This document shows positions 17,063 to 25,363 of a stretch of DNA of 64,000 bases, piece after piece. The notes under the pieces are model-generated. The model was not told the origin of the DNA. It saw nothing but the letters and a program-made list of their open reading frames with translations, and ran no database searches. The stretch lies in the NCBI RefSeq assembly GCF_947488185.1, contig NZ_CANKYM010000002.1:682001-746000 (forward strand), in the 5' to 3' direction. Made by a program: the position numbers and the translations under genes. The stretch comes from an uncultured Roseobacter sp. (GTDB lineage Bacteria; Pseudomonadota; Alphaproteobacteria; Rhodobacterales; Rhodobacteraceae). Every line of letters begins with the position of its first letter. Position 1 is the stretch's first letter.

Positions 17063-18253
17063 ATGTCAGACCAAAACCCAGTGTTCATTCCCGGACCTAC
17101 GAATATCCCCGACCGGCTGCGTGCTGCGATGCAGGTCCAGACGCGCGATCACCGCGCGCCCGATTTCGTGGAAACCTTCGCACCTGTGCTCGAAGACACC
17201 AAGCGCGTGTTCGGCACCACCTCCGGCACAGTCATTACCTTTCCGGCAAGCGGCACAGGCGGCTGGGAGGCGGCGATATGCAATACGCTGAGCCCGGGCG
17301 ACAAGGTGCTCGTGGCGCGCTACGGCATGTTCAGCCACCGCTGGATTGACCTCTGCCAGCGCCACGATCTTGACGTTCACGTTATTGAATGCCCCTGGGG
17401 GGCCGGAGCGCCGGCGGATAAATTCGAAGCTGCCCTGACCGAAGACAAGGCGCGCGACATCAAGGCAGTTCTGGTCACCCACAATGAAACGGCGACCGGG
17501 GTAAAGTCCGACATCGCCGCCGTACGGGCGGCAATGGATGCGGCCAGCCACCCGGCGATGATGTTCGTGGATTGCGTCAGTTCTCTGGCGTCAATGGAGT
17601 TCTGCATGGATGACTGGGGCGTGGATATCGCCGTCTCCGGCTCGCAGAAAGGGTTTATGCTGACCACCGGCATGGCGATCCTCGGTGTCAGCCCCAAGGC
17701 GCTGGCGGCCATGGAAACGGCCAGGCTGCCGCGCACCTTTTTTGATTTCAGCGACATGATGGCAGCGAATGCGTCCGGTGGCTTTCCGTACACACCGCCC
17801 CTGCAACTGATCTATGGCATGCGTGAGAGCCTCAAGATGCTCTTTGAAGAGGGGCTGGAGAGCGTCTATGCCCGCCACTTCCGCCTTGCCGAAGGCGTGC
17901 GGCGCGCGGTGGATGGCTTGGGGCTGAAGCTGGTGGCTGAGAGCCCGGCGCTTTATTCAGACACCGTGAGCGCGATTTATGTGCCCGACGGGTTCGACAG
18001 CAATGCGTTGACCGATCAGGCGTTCAATGCCTACGGCGTATCGTTTGGCATCGGACTGGGCGAGATGAACGGCAAAGCCTTCCGCATCGGACATCTGGGC
18101 AGCCTGACGGATGTGATGGTGCTGTCGGGTCTGGCTACGATCGAAATGGCAATGGCCGATCTGGACTATCCGGTTGAGCTTGGCAGCGGTGTGGCCGCTG
18201 CGCAGGATTACTTCCGGTCGCACCGCGCGGCGTTGGTCAAGACAGCGGCGTAG
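17063..18253 (+). CDS. bhcA: L-aspartate:glyoxylate aminotransferase (BhcA)
   Basis: Class V PLP aminotransferase, 396 residues. It opens the beta-hydroxyaspartate cycle by moving the amino group of aspartate onto glyoxylate, giving glycine and oxaloacetate. Family landmarks are VFIPGPTNIPDRLR at the N-terminus, SGTGGWEAA, GMFSHRW, THNETATGV, FVDCVSSL and the PLP lysine at about residue 196 in SGSQKGFM. I chose ATG at 17063 because GAGGAGG at 17048-17054 precedes it; earlier in-frame starts (17009, 17042) lie in or before that site. First gene of bhcABCD, with gaps of 9, 12 and 84 bases. Confidence 0.92.
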   Translation: MSDQNPVFIPGPTNIPDRLRAAMQVQTRDHRAPDFVETFAPVLEDTKRVFGTTSGTVITFPASGTGGWEAAICNTLSPGDKVLVARYGMFSHRWIDLCQRHDLDVHVIECPWGAGAPADKFEAALTEDKARDIKAVLVTHNETATGVKSDIAAVRAAMDAASHPAMMFVDCVSSLASMEFCMDDWGVDIAVSGSQKGFMLTTGMAILGVSPKALAAMETARLPRTFFDFSDMMAANASGGFPYTPPLQLIYGMRESLKMLFEEGLESVYARHFRLAEGVRRAVDGLGLKLVAESPALYSDTVSAIYVPDGFDSNALTDQAFNAYGVSFGIGLGEMNGKAFRIGHLGSLTDVMVLSGLATIEMAMADLDYPVELGSGVAAAQDYFRSHRAALVKTAA

Positions 18254-18262
18254 GGGGGCGAC

Positions 18263-19234
18263 ATGTTAGACACACTGACCGGCCCCGACCTAACCATCGA
18301 CCACGTGCGTGCGGCCCATGAACGGATCAAACCCTATATTCACCGCACGCCGGTGCTGACCTCGACCTATTTCAACGACCTCACCGGGGCCGAACTGTTC
18401 TTCAAATGCGAGAACTTCCAGAAGGCCGGGGCGTTCAAGGTGCGCGGCGCGTCGAACGCGGTTTTTGGTCTCAGCGATGCGATGGCCGAAAAGGGCGTGG
18501 CAACGCATTCGTCGGGCAATCACGCGCTGTCACTCAGCTATGCGGCGGGGCGGCGGGGTATCCCCTGCCATGTGGTCATGCCGCGCACAGCACCCGAGGC
18601 CAAGAAGGCAGCGGTGCGGGGCTATGGCGGCATCATCACCGAATGCGATCCATCGACCAGCAGCCGTGAAGCGGTTTTCGCGGAGGTGCAGGAGGCGACC
18701 GGTGCTGAATTCGTGCATCCCTACAATGACCCGCGCGTGATCGCGGGGCAGGCGACCTGTTCGCTGGAGCTGCTGGAGCAGGTGGAGAATATGGATGCGG
18801 TCATCGCGCCCATCGGTGGCGGCGGCATGATCTCTGGCACGTGCCTGACCCTGTCGAATCTCGCACCCAAGATGGAGATTTATGCCGCGGAACCGGATCA
18901 GGCGGATGATGCCGCGCGGTCCTTCCGGGCGGGACACATCATAGCCGACGATGCCCCGGTGACCATCGCCGACGGGCTCAAGGTGCCGCTGAAAGAGAAC
19001 ACATGGCACTTCGTTTCCAGCTTTGTCACGGACGTGCTGACGGCCAGCGAGCAGGAGATCATCGATGCGATGAAGCTCACCTGGGAGCGGATGAAGATCG
19101 TGATGGAGCCGAGCTGTGCGGTGCCGATGGCCACCATCCTGCGCAACCCGGAGGTGTTCCGGGGCAAGCGGGTCGGGGTCGTCATCACTGGCGGCAATGT
19201 GGATTTGGACAAACTGCCCTGGATCACGGGCTAA
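18263..19234 (+). CDS. bhcB: beta-Hydroxyaspartate dehydratase (BhcB)
   Basis: PLP-dependent dehydratase of the serine/threonine dehydratase fold II type, 323 residues. It turns erythro-beta-hydroxyaspartate into iminosuccinate. The PLP lysine is at about residue 59 (GAFKVRGASNAV), followed by the substrate-loop SSGNHALSLSYAA and the phosphate-binding glycine loop IGGGGMISG. Length and motifs are those of threonine dehydratase/serine racemase proteins without a regulatory domain; the neighbours decide the specific role. GGGGGG precedes the ATG. Confidence 0.9.
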   Translation: MLDTLTGPDLTIDHVRAAHERIKPYIHRTPVLTSTYFNDLTGAELFFKCENFQKAGAFKVRGASNAVFGLSDAMAEKGVATHSSGNHALSLSYAAGRRGIPCHVVMPRTAPEAKKAAVRGYGGIITECDPSTSSREAVFAEVQEATGAEFVHPYNDPRVIAGQATCSLELLEQVENMDAVIAPIGGGGMISGTCLTLSNLAPKMEIYAAEPDQADDAARSFRAGHIIADDAPVTIADGLKVPLKENTWHFVSSFVTDVLTASEQEIIDAMKLTWERMKIVMEPSCAVPMATILRNPEVFRGKRVGVVITGGNVDLDKLPWITG

Positions 19235-19246
19235 GGAGGACGCGAT

Positions 19247-20410
19247 ATGAACAAGCAGGTTAAATTCGAAGACTATGAAGTGGGCTACGACATTCCGGCC
19301 GCTATCGGGATGGATGAGGCAGATATCCAGACACCCTCGCTGGTGCTGGACCTCGACGCGCTGGAGCGCAACATCAAGAAGATGGGCGACTGGGCCAAGG
19401 CGCACGGCATGCGCCACCGGGTGCATGGCAAGATGCACAAATCCGTCGATGTGGCGCTGTTGCAGGAACAACTGGGCGGCAGCTGCGGTGTGTGTTGCCA
19501 GAAGGTGTCGGAGGCCGAGGTTTTTGCGCGCGGCGGCATCAAGGATGTCCTGGTCTCCAACCAGGTGCGCCAGCCCGAGAAGATCGATCGCCTCGCGCGA
19601 CTGCCCAAGCTGGGGGCCCGCACGATCTGTTGCGTCGATGACATCGAGAACGTGGCGGACCTCTCCGAGGCGGCCACCCGTCACGGCACGGAAATCGAAT
19701 GCCTTGTGGAGATCGATTGCGGCGCGGGCCGCTGCGGCGTGACCACGACACCCGAAGTGGTCGAGATTGCGAAAGCCATCGATGCAGCGGACGGTCTGAA
19801 ATTCGCAGGCATCCAGGCCTACCAAGGCGCGATGCAGCACATGGACAGCTACGACGACCGCAAGGCCAAGATCGACATCGCCGTGGCGCAGGTGAAAGAT
19901 GCGGTTGATACGTTAAAAGCGGATGGACTCGACTGTGATATCGTTGGCGGTGGTGGCACCGGATCTTACTATTTCGAAGGAAATTCAGGTGTTTACAATG
20001 AACTGCAATGCGGGTCTTACGCCTTTATGGATGCGGACTACGGACGCATTCTGGATGAGAACGGGAACCGGATCGATCAGGGCGAATGGGAAAACGCGCT
20101 TTTCATCCTGACCTCGGTGATGAGCCACGCCAAGGCGGATAAGGCTATCGTGGATGCGGGTCTCAAGGCGCAGTCGGTGGACAGCGGTCTGCCGGTGATC
20201 TTTGGACGGACGGATGTCGAATACGTCAAATGCTCGGACGAACATGGCGTGATCGCGGACCCGGATGCCGTGCTCAAGGTCAACGACAAACTCAAGCTGG
20301 TGCCCGGTCACTGCGATCCGACCTGCAACGTGCATGACTGGTACGTCGGCGTCAGGGACGGCAAGGTCGAAACGCTTTGGCCCGTGTCCGCACGCGGCAA
20401 GGCGTACTGA
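19247..20410 (+). CDS. bhcC: beta-Hydroxyaspartate aldolase (BhcC)
   Basis: 387-residue fold III PLP enzyme related to D-threonine aldolase and D-serine dehydratase. It condenses glycine with glyoxylate to beta-hydroxyaspartate. The N-terminal alanine-racemase-like barrel starts TPSLVLDLDALERNIKKM and carries the PLP-lysine region RVHGKMHKSVDVA (Lys62 is the likely Schiff base). The C-terminal half holds the metal-site type motif PGHCDPTCNVHDWYVGVRDG with His and Cys ligands. GGAGG precedes the ATG. Specific function comes from the bhc context. Confidence 0.9.
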   Translation: MNKQVKFEDYEVGYDIPAAIGMDEADIQTPSLVLDLDALERNIKKMGDWAKAHGMRHRVHGKMHKSVDVALLQEQLGGSCGVCCQKVSEAEVFARGGIKDVLVSNQVRQPEKIDRLARLPKLGARTICCVDDIENVADLSEAATRHGTEIECLVEIDCGAGRCGVTTTPEVVEIAKAIDAADGLKFAGIQAYQGAMQHMDSYDDRKAKIDIAVAQVKDAVDTLKADGLDCDIVGGGGTGSYYFEGNSGVYNELQCGSYAFMDADYGRILDENGNRIDQGEWENALFILTSVMSHAKADKAIVDAGLKAQSVDSGLPVIFGRTDVEYVKCSDEHGVIADPDAVLKVNDKLKLVPGHCDPTCNVHDWYVGVRDGKVETLWPVSARGKAY

Positions 20411-20434
20411 ACCTTCCATCGATGAGAGAACGCC

Positions 20435-20459
20435 ATGCGTCCGGGCTCTCCGGGCGCAT
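20435..20459 (+). other. Intercistronic hairpin between bhcC and bhcD
   Basis: A 10-bp stem (20435-20444 with 20450-20459, one G-T wobble) closes a 5-base loop. It sits in the only sizeable gap of the operon and is followed by just three T, so it is more likely a processing/stability element or weak attenuator than a full terminator. Confidence 0.45.
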
Positions 20460-20494
20460 TTCACGACGAACACCAAAAAGACAGGAATACGCCC

Positions 20495-21472
20495 ATGGCC
20501 GAAGGATTATTGATCGTCAGTGAAGAGGTCTGCGCCGAGGTCGTGAGCAGCGCCGATGCCTTTGACGCGGTTGAGGCTGTGTTCGGCGCGATGGCCAAGG
20601 GGGATGCCTACAACTTCCCCGTGATCCGCGAGGCGATTGGCTATGCGGATGCGCTATACGGGTTCAAATCCGGCTTTGATAAGGCGGGCAAGACGCTGGG
20701 CGTGAAATCCGGGGGCTACTGGCCGGGCAACATGGACAAGGGGCTGACCAACCACCAATCCACCATATTCCTCTTTGATCCTGATACCGGCATGCTGCAG
20801 GCACTGGTGGGCGGGAACTATCTGACCGCTGTGCGCACGGCAGCCTCTTCCTCGGTGTCCATCGCGCATCTGGCGCGCAAGGATGCCAGGGTGCTGGGCA
20901 TGGTTGGGGCAGGGCATCAGTCCACGTTCCAGTTGCGCGCCGCGGCCCAACAACGTGATTTCGAAAAGGTTGTCGCCTGGAACCCGCATCCTGACATGCT
21001 GCCCCGGCTTGGGGCCGTCGCGGAAGAACTCGGGCTGGCCTTCGAAGCCGTCAGTCAGGAGCAACTGGGCGCGCAGGCCGATGTCATCATCACCATCACG
21101 TCGGCCTTCGAGCCGCTACTGATGAAAGACTGGATCAAACCCGGCACCCATATCGCCTGCATGGGGACCGATACCAAGGGCAAACAGGAGGTGGACCCGG
21201 CGCTGCTGGCAGGTGCGACGGTTTTTGCGGATGAGATCGCGCAATCGATCACCATTGGCGAAGCACAACACGCCATTGCCAGCGGCTTGATCGCCGAGAG
21301 TGACATTACCCCGGTTGGTGCAGTGATCAATGGCGCGCACAAGGGGCGCAGCACGGCAGAGGAGATCACGCTGTTTGACGGCACAGGGGTTGGTCTGCAG
21401 GACCTCGCCGTCGCCTCCGTGGCGGCGGTTCAGGCCGAGAAGCAGGGCAAGGCAACGCGTGTAGCGCTCTGA
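20495..21472 (+). CDS. bhcD: Iminosuccinate reductase (BhcD)
   Basis: 325 residues, ornithine cyclodeaminase/mu-crystallin family. It reduces iminosuccinate to L-aspartate with NADH, closing the beta-hydroxyaspartate cycle so that the amino donor is regenerated. Seen: the family's substrate segment GVKSGGYWPGN, the dimer/cofactor region LTAVRTAASSSVSIAHLAR, the Rossmann loop GMVGAGHQSTFQLRA and CMGTDTKGKQEV. The ATG at 20495 is chosen over a GTG-started extension at 20435 that would run through the intercistronic hairpin. Confidence 0.9.
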   Translation: MAEGLLIVSEEVCAEVVSSADAFDAVEAVFGAMAKGDAYNFPVIREAIGYADALYGFKSGFDKAGKTLGVKSGGYWPGNMDKGLTNHQSTIFLFDPDTGMLQALVGGNYLTAVRTAASSSVSIAHLARKDARVLGMVGAGHQSTFQLRAAAQQRDFEKVVAWNPHPDMLPRLGAVAEELGLAFEAVSQEQLGAQADVIITITSAFEPLLMKDWIKPGTHIACMGTDTKGKQEVDPALLAGATVFADEIAQSITIGEAQHAIASGLIAESDITPVGAVINGAHKGRSTAEEITLFDGTGVGLQDLAVASVAAVQAEKQGKATRVAL

Positions 21473-21580
21473 GCCGTTTCCTGGACACAATCACCCCTTT
21501 CGCATGGCCACGTGTCAGGGGCGGGAGCTTCGGCACATCCGACGTTAAGACTCCTTAAATTCATATAAACTTGTCACTTC

Positions 21581-21613
21581 ATGGCACGGGTCTTCCCCGT
21601 GTCGGCCATGTTT
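21581..21613 (+). terminator. Possible terminator of the bhc operon
   Basis: Arms ATGGCACGGG (21581-21590) and CCCGT...GCCAT (21596-21609, with a small bulge) around TCTTC, followed by GTTTT. The stem is interrupted and the T-run short, so this is a modest candidate in the 233-base gap before the kinase gene. Confidence 0.35.
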
Positions 21614-21705
21614 TGGACACAGCATTTCGGCCTGTTCAACGGGATGTTTTTCCTTCCGCCATCGGGGGGCGAGACCGTAGGCAGACATGGACGCATGGCA
21701 AAACG

Positions 21706-23346
21706 ATGAGCACCCAGGACGGGACATTTTCACCAGAGGCCAACAGCGAGGCGCTTGCCCCGGGCAGTCAGTTGCTGAGCGGGCAATATGAGATCATCCG
21801 CTACCTCAGCAGTGGTGGTTTCGGGATCACCTATCTGGCAAAAGACAGCCTCAACCGCACGGTTGTGATCAAGGAATGCTTCCCTGAAGCTTTCTGCAGC
21901 CGCGTCAAGAAAACCGTACGCGCCCGCACCCGCAACTATGTCGATGATTTTCGCTCCATTGTGGCGCTCTTCATTCGCGAGGCGCATGCTTTGTCCCGAC
22001 TGGATCACTCCAGCGTGGTCGGCGTGCACCAGGTCTTCGAAGACAATGAGACCGCTTATATGGCGCTGGATCTTGTGGACGGTAAAGACCTGCTGGAAAT
22101 CATTGACAGCGGATCGCCCAAGATGTCGCCCGCGCAGGTGCAGGCCCTGACCCTGTCTCTCTTGGACGCGATTGCCCATGTGCATTCCCAGGACTTGCTG
22201 CATCGGGATATCTCGCCCGACAACATTCTGGTGGATAAGGCGGGCCGCCCTGTGCTGATCGATTTCGGTGCCGCACGCGAGGAGGCCAGCCGCAAGAGCC
22301 GGGTCCTCTCGGCGGTGCTGGTGGTCAAGGACGGCTATTCACCACAGGAGTTCTACGTTGCGGGCAGCCAGCAATATCCCTGCAGCGATCTCTACGCGCT
22401 CGCCGCGTCGCTGACGCATCTGATTTCCGGGGAGGCACCACCGAACAGTCAGGCGCGGCTGGCCGCATTGGCCGCAAGTCAGCCCGATCTTTACCAACCG
22501 TTGCGCGGACGGTTCCCCGCGTATGACGATGCCTTCCTCGCCGCAATCGACAAGGCGATGAACATCGTGCCCGCCGAACGCATCCAGTCGGCCGAAGAAT
22601 GGACGCTGATGATCGACCACACCAAGCGGGCCGAGCTTGCAAGGGCGCGCGCCCGGGACGATGAAACCATTGACCTGACCATCAGCAACCTGATCCAGTC
22701 CATGCAGGACGATACCGACCGCAAGGTGATTGAAAAACCCAAGGTTGTAGCAGAAGCTTTGCCCGAAGAGGCGGCAGAACCTGCTGCAAAACCGATCGAT
22801 CCGAAGTATGATGAAGCCTTTCTGCGCGATCTGTATCCGCCTGAGGTCGAAGATGAAGCGGACGCAACGGCGTCAGCTGCGGATACCATCGTGTCGGATG
22901 TGCTACAGACGCTTTCCGGTGGAGAGGCCGTGCAGGTAGATCCGGAACTGATCGGCCCGCCCACGCCCCCGAGACTACAGAGCGTGGTGATCACGCCTGC
23001 GGCAGAGGTGAAAAACAAAAGCCGTCTGTTAAGGAAAGAAGGGGAGGCCAGCGCTTCTGAGCGAACCGGAACATCGGGAACCAAGGGTAAAAAACGCAAA
23101 TCCCTGCCGCCCGTCATCTCACAAGAGGATTTTGATGCGATGGTCTCTGCTGAACGCACGATCTCCAAATCCGCACAAGCGCGCAGGCTGGCGACCATTC
23201 CGGTCATCCTGTTCGCTTACTTTTTCCTTGGGCATACGGCGCTGCAGTTTGATGACGTACACGCCGTTACGCTGGGCCAGATCATCACCATGGGCGAGAC
23301 CTATGGCTACTGGACGCTTGGGCACTCTTACACGGCCGGGGGCTGA
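21706..23346 (+). CDS. Membrane-anchored Ser/Thr protein kinase
   Basis: 546 residues from the ATG at 21706 (an upstream frame to 21571 has no family resemblance). The N-terminal kinase domain (~26-300) is complete: glycine loop SGGFG at 36-40, Lys56 (VVIKE), Glu92 in helix C, catalytic HRD at 167-169 with Asn173, and DFG at 187-189. Next comes an acidic, low-complexity region (~320-490) and a single transmembrane helix (~495-515, near ATIPVILFAYFFLGHTA), leaving a ~30-residue outer tail. There are no PASTA or other sensor domains. It heads a cluster with FHA and PP2C partners, like the kinase-FHA-phosphatase modules attached to type VI secretion, but none of those secretion genes is nearby. 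Confidence 0.88.
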   Translation: MSTQDGTFSPEANSEALAPGSQLLSGQYEIIRYLSSGGFGITYLAKDSLNRTVVIKECFPEAFCSRVKKTVRARTRNYVDDFRSIVALFIREAHALSRLDHSSVVGVHQVFEDNETAYMALDLVDGKDLLEIIDSGSPKMSPAQVQALTLSLLDAIAHVHSQDLLHRDISPDNILVDKAGRPVLIDFGAAREEASRKSRVLSAVLVVKDGYSPQEFYVAGSQQYPCSDLYALAASLTHLISGEAPPNSQARLAALAASQPDLYQPLRGRFPAYDDAFLAAIDKAMNIVPAERIQSAEEWTLMIDHTKRAELARARARDDETIDLTISNLIQSMQDDTDRKVIEKPKVVAEALPEEAAEPAAKPIDPKYDEAFLRDLYPPEVEDEADATASAADTIVSDVLQTLSGGEAVQVDPELIGPPTPPRLQSVVITPAAEVKNKSRLLRKEGEASASERTGTSGTKGKKRKSLPPVISQEDFDAMVSAERTISKSAQARRLATIPVILFAYFFLGHTALQFDDVHAVTLGQIITMGETYGYWTLGHSYTAGG

Positions 23347-23436
23347 CGGTGCCCTCGTTATGACGAACGACTTTATCCATCACTGCTGCGGGCGTTCCGG
23401 AGCAATCGGTAACAAGCGACATTGGAAAGGCATGAC

Positions 23437-24534
23437 ATGACACTCTTCCGGAAGGTTTTTCAAAACCAATCTAGACCTGCAACTGGGGACGAGGCTCTGG
23501 ACGAGGATGCTTTGCGCGATGCCTTCATGGTGACCTCTGAGGACCGCGTGCTGCCGCTTGATCCTTTTGCGGTGGCCACAGATGGCGAAGAGGTGGAGGA
23601 GCCCGAGCAAGAACGGCAAGAAGAAGAGGAAGAAGCATCCGCCGAAAATCTGCCTGACGAGGAAGTCGTTGAAGCCGAAGCCGGGACAGAGGCAGAAGAG
23701 GACGAGGAACCGGAGGGTGCCGATATTGCCGCGGTTCTGGCGCAGACCCGCATGATGGAAAAGCAACCGGTGCGTGTTGAGCCATCTGAGGGACCTGAGG
23801 AGCACCTTACAGAGGCGTTCGAAGACGAAGACGCCACCGCGCCGGTAGGCGCGCCCGAGATGTCGGATGACATGGAAGAGGTCGCCGTACCTGCAGACAC
23901 CGAAACGTCCGACGTGGTTGCCTTTGCCAAGCGACAACTGGAGCTGTCCGGTGGCGCCACTGAAGCGGATAACACGCCTGAACCGGAGCCTGTTGATCTG
24001 TCGGAAAACGGGCAAATGTCCGGGGGCGCCACGCCGATGGCTGGCCGCGCCGGGCGTCGTGCCGGGCGGGTGAAAACGCGCCTGTTAGGGTTCAACCGCG
24101 CGGAGGCGGATGCAAACGATCCTATTGGCGCGCCAGAGAGTGCGACGGCCAAACCTCAGCACGACAAATTCCCCGTGGGTTGGCTTGTGGTGGTTGAAGG
24201 CCCGGGCATTGGCCATTCCTTCAGCATCTTTACCGGCGCGTCGATGATCGGGCGGGGCGACGATCAGGTCATCAAGCTTGATTTTGGCGACAACAGTATT
24301 TCGCGGCACAATCACGCGGCAATTGCCTATGACGAAGAACAAAACAAGTTCTATCTGGGCCACGGCGGCAAGTCGAATATCATCCGCCGGAACGCGCGTC
24401 CTGTGCTCAGTACCGAGGAGCTGCAGCATGCCGATCTCATTCGCATTGGAGAAACGACGCTACGCTTCGTGGCCCTTTGTGGATCGGATTTCAAATGGGA
24501 GATGACGGATGGCGGCAATGCATCCGACCTTTGA
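23437..24534 (+). CDS. FHA-domain protein with long acidic N-terminal region
   Basis: 365 residues. Residues 1-200 are very acidic and apparently disordered (runs of Glu and Asp near 55-100 and 130-160). A basic patch (GRAGRRAGRVKTRLLGFNRA, ~203-222) precedes a C-terminal FHA domain (~248-347) that keeps the phosphothreonine-binding landmarks: Gly-Arg in MIGRGDD (~271-274) and Ser-x-x-His in SISRHNH (~287-293). It should bind threonine-phosphorylated proteins, the likely targets being substrates of the kinase 90 bases upstream. ATG at 23437 is preceded by GAAAGG. It overlaps the phosphatase gene by 26 bases. Confidence 0.85.
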   Translation: MTLFRKVFQNQSRPATGDEALDEDALRDAFMVTSEDRVLPLDPFAVATDGEEVEEPEQERQEEEEEASAENLPDEEVVEAEAGTEAEEDEEPEGADIAAVLAQTRMMEKQPVRVEPSEGPEEHLTEAFEDEDATAPVGAPEMSDDMEEVAVPADTETSDVVAFAKRQLELSGGATEADNTPEPEPVDLSENGQMSGGATPMAGRAGRRAGRVKTRLLGFNRAEADANDPIGAPESATAKPQHDKFPVGWLVVVEGPGIGHSFSIFTGASMIGRGDDQVIKLDFGDNSISRHNHAAIAYDEEQNKFYLGHGGKSNIIRRNARPVLSTEELQHADLIRIGETTLRFVALCGSDFKWEMTDGGNASDL

Positions 24535-25363
24535 TTTTGACGCTGCCTCGGCGCTCAGCAAAGGCCAGCGCTGCTATCAGGAGGACGCTGTGATTGCGGA
24601 TTTCTCCCGTGGCTCAGACGTTGGCCTTGCGGTGCTGGCGGATGGCATGGGGGGGCACGCTGCGGGCGATGTCGCCAGCAAGATCGTCGTGACCGAAGTG
24701 TTCAGCGAGTTAATGTTCCAGCGTGGCGATGCCGATGCCTTCGAGAAATCTGTCACCGCCAATCTTTTCGATGCCGCCATGGGGGCCAATGCCTGCCTGC
24801 GCGAGCATGTGGAATCCTACCCTGAAACGCGGGGTATGGGGGCGACGCTGGTGGCAACCGTCATCATCAACAAGAACCTCTACTGGATATCGATTGGGGA
24901 CTCGCCTCTGTTTTTGTTCCGCGATGGAAAGCTGTCGCAATTGAACGAAGACCACTCGATGGCGCCGCAGATCGATTTCATGGTCGAATCCGGGTTGCTG
25001 AACCATGAGGAGGCGCGGTGTCATCCCGATCGCAACACACTGACATCCGTACTGTTTGGCGAGGACATCCCACGTATCGATTGCCCGAAAGAGCCGCTTG
25101 AGTTGCGCGCGAGCGACATGCTGATTGTGGCCAGTGACGGGCTGCAATTTCTGAGCAACGATGAGATTGCCGCCGTCCTGAAGGTGCATCAGGGCGCCTA
25201 TAGTGCCGAAATCGCTGACAATCTGTTGGAACGATTGCGCCAGCTGGAAGATCCCGATCTGGACAACGTCTCCTTTTCGGTGGTGAAACTGAACGATGCG
25301 CGCGTGCGGCATGCGTCGGATGCGGCGATGGATACCACGGAAAGCATACGTCGTGTTGGATGA
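24509..25363 (+). CDS. PP2C-family Ser/Thr protein phosphatase
   Basis: 284 residues, essentially one PP2C domain. The metal-site aspartates are present: QEDA near residue 25, ADGMGGHAAGDVAS at about 43-56, ASDGLQF and the closing DNVSFSV. The RGMGATLV and SIGDSPLFLFRDG strands are typical. Counterpart of the kinase, removing phosphate from Ser/Thr. ATG at 24509 lies inside the FHA gene with a GGAG site; an ATG at 24518 is also possible. No transmembrane segment, so cytoplasmic. Confidence 0.87.
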   Translation: MAAMHPTFDFDAASALSKGQRCYQEDAVIADFSRGSDVGLAVLADGMGGHAAGDVASKIVVTEVFSELMFQRGDADAFEKSVTANLFDAAMGANACLREHVESYPETRGMGATLVATVIINKNLYWISIGDSPLFLFRDGKLSQLNEDHSMAPQIDFMVESGLLNHEEARCHPDRNTLTSVLFGEDIPRIDCPKEPLELRASDMLIVASDGLQFLSNDEIAAVLKVHQGAYSAEIADNLLERLRQLEDPDLDNVSFSVVKLNDARVRHASDAAMDTTESIRRVG

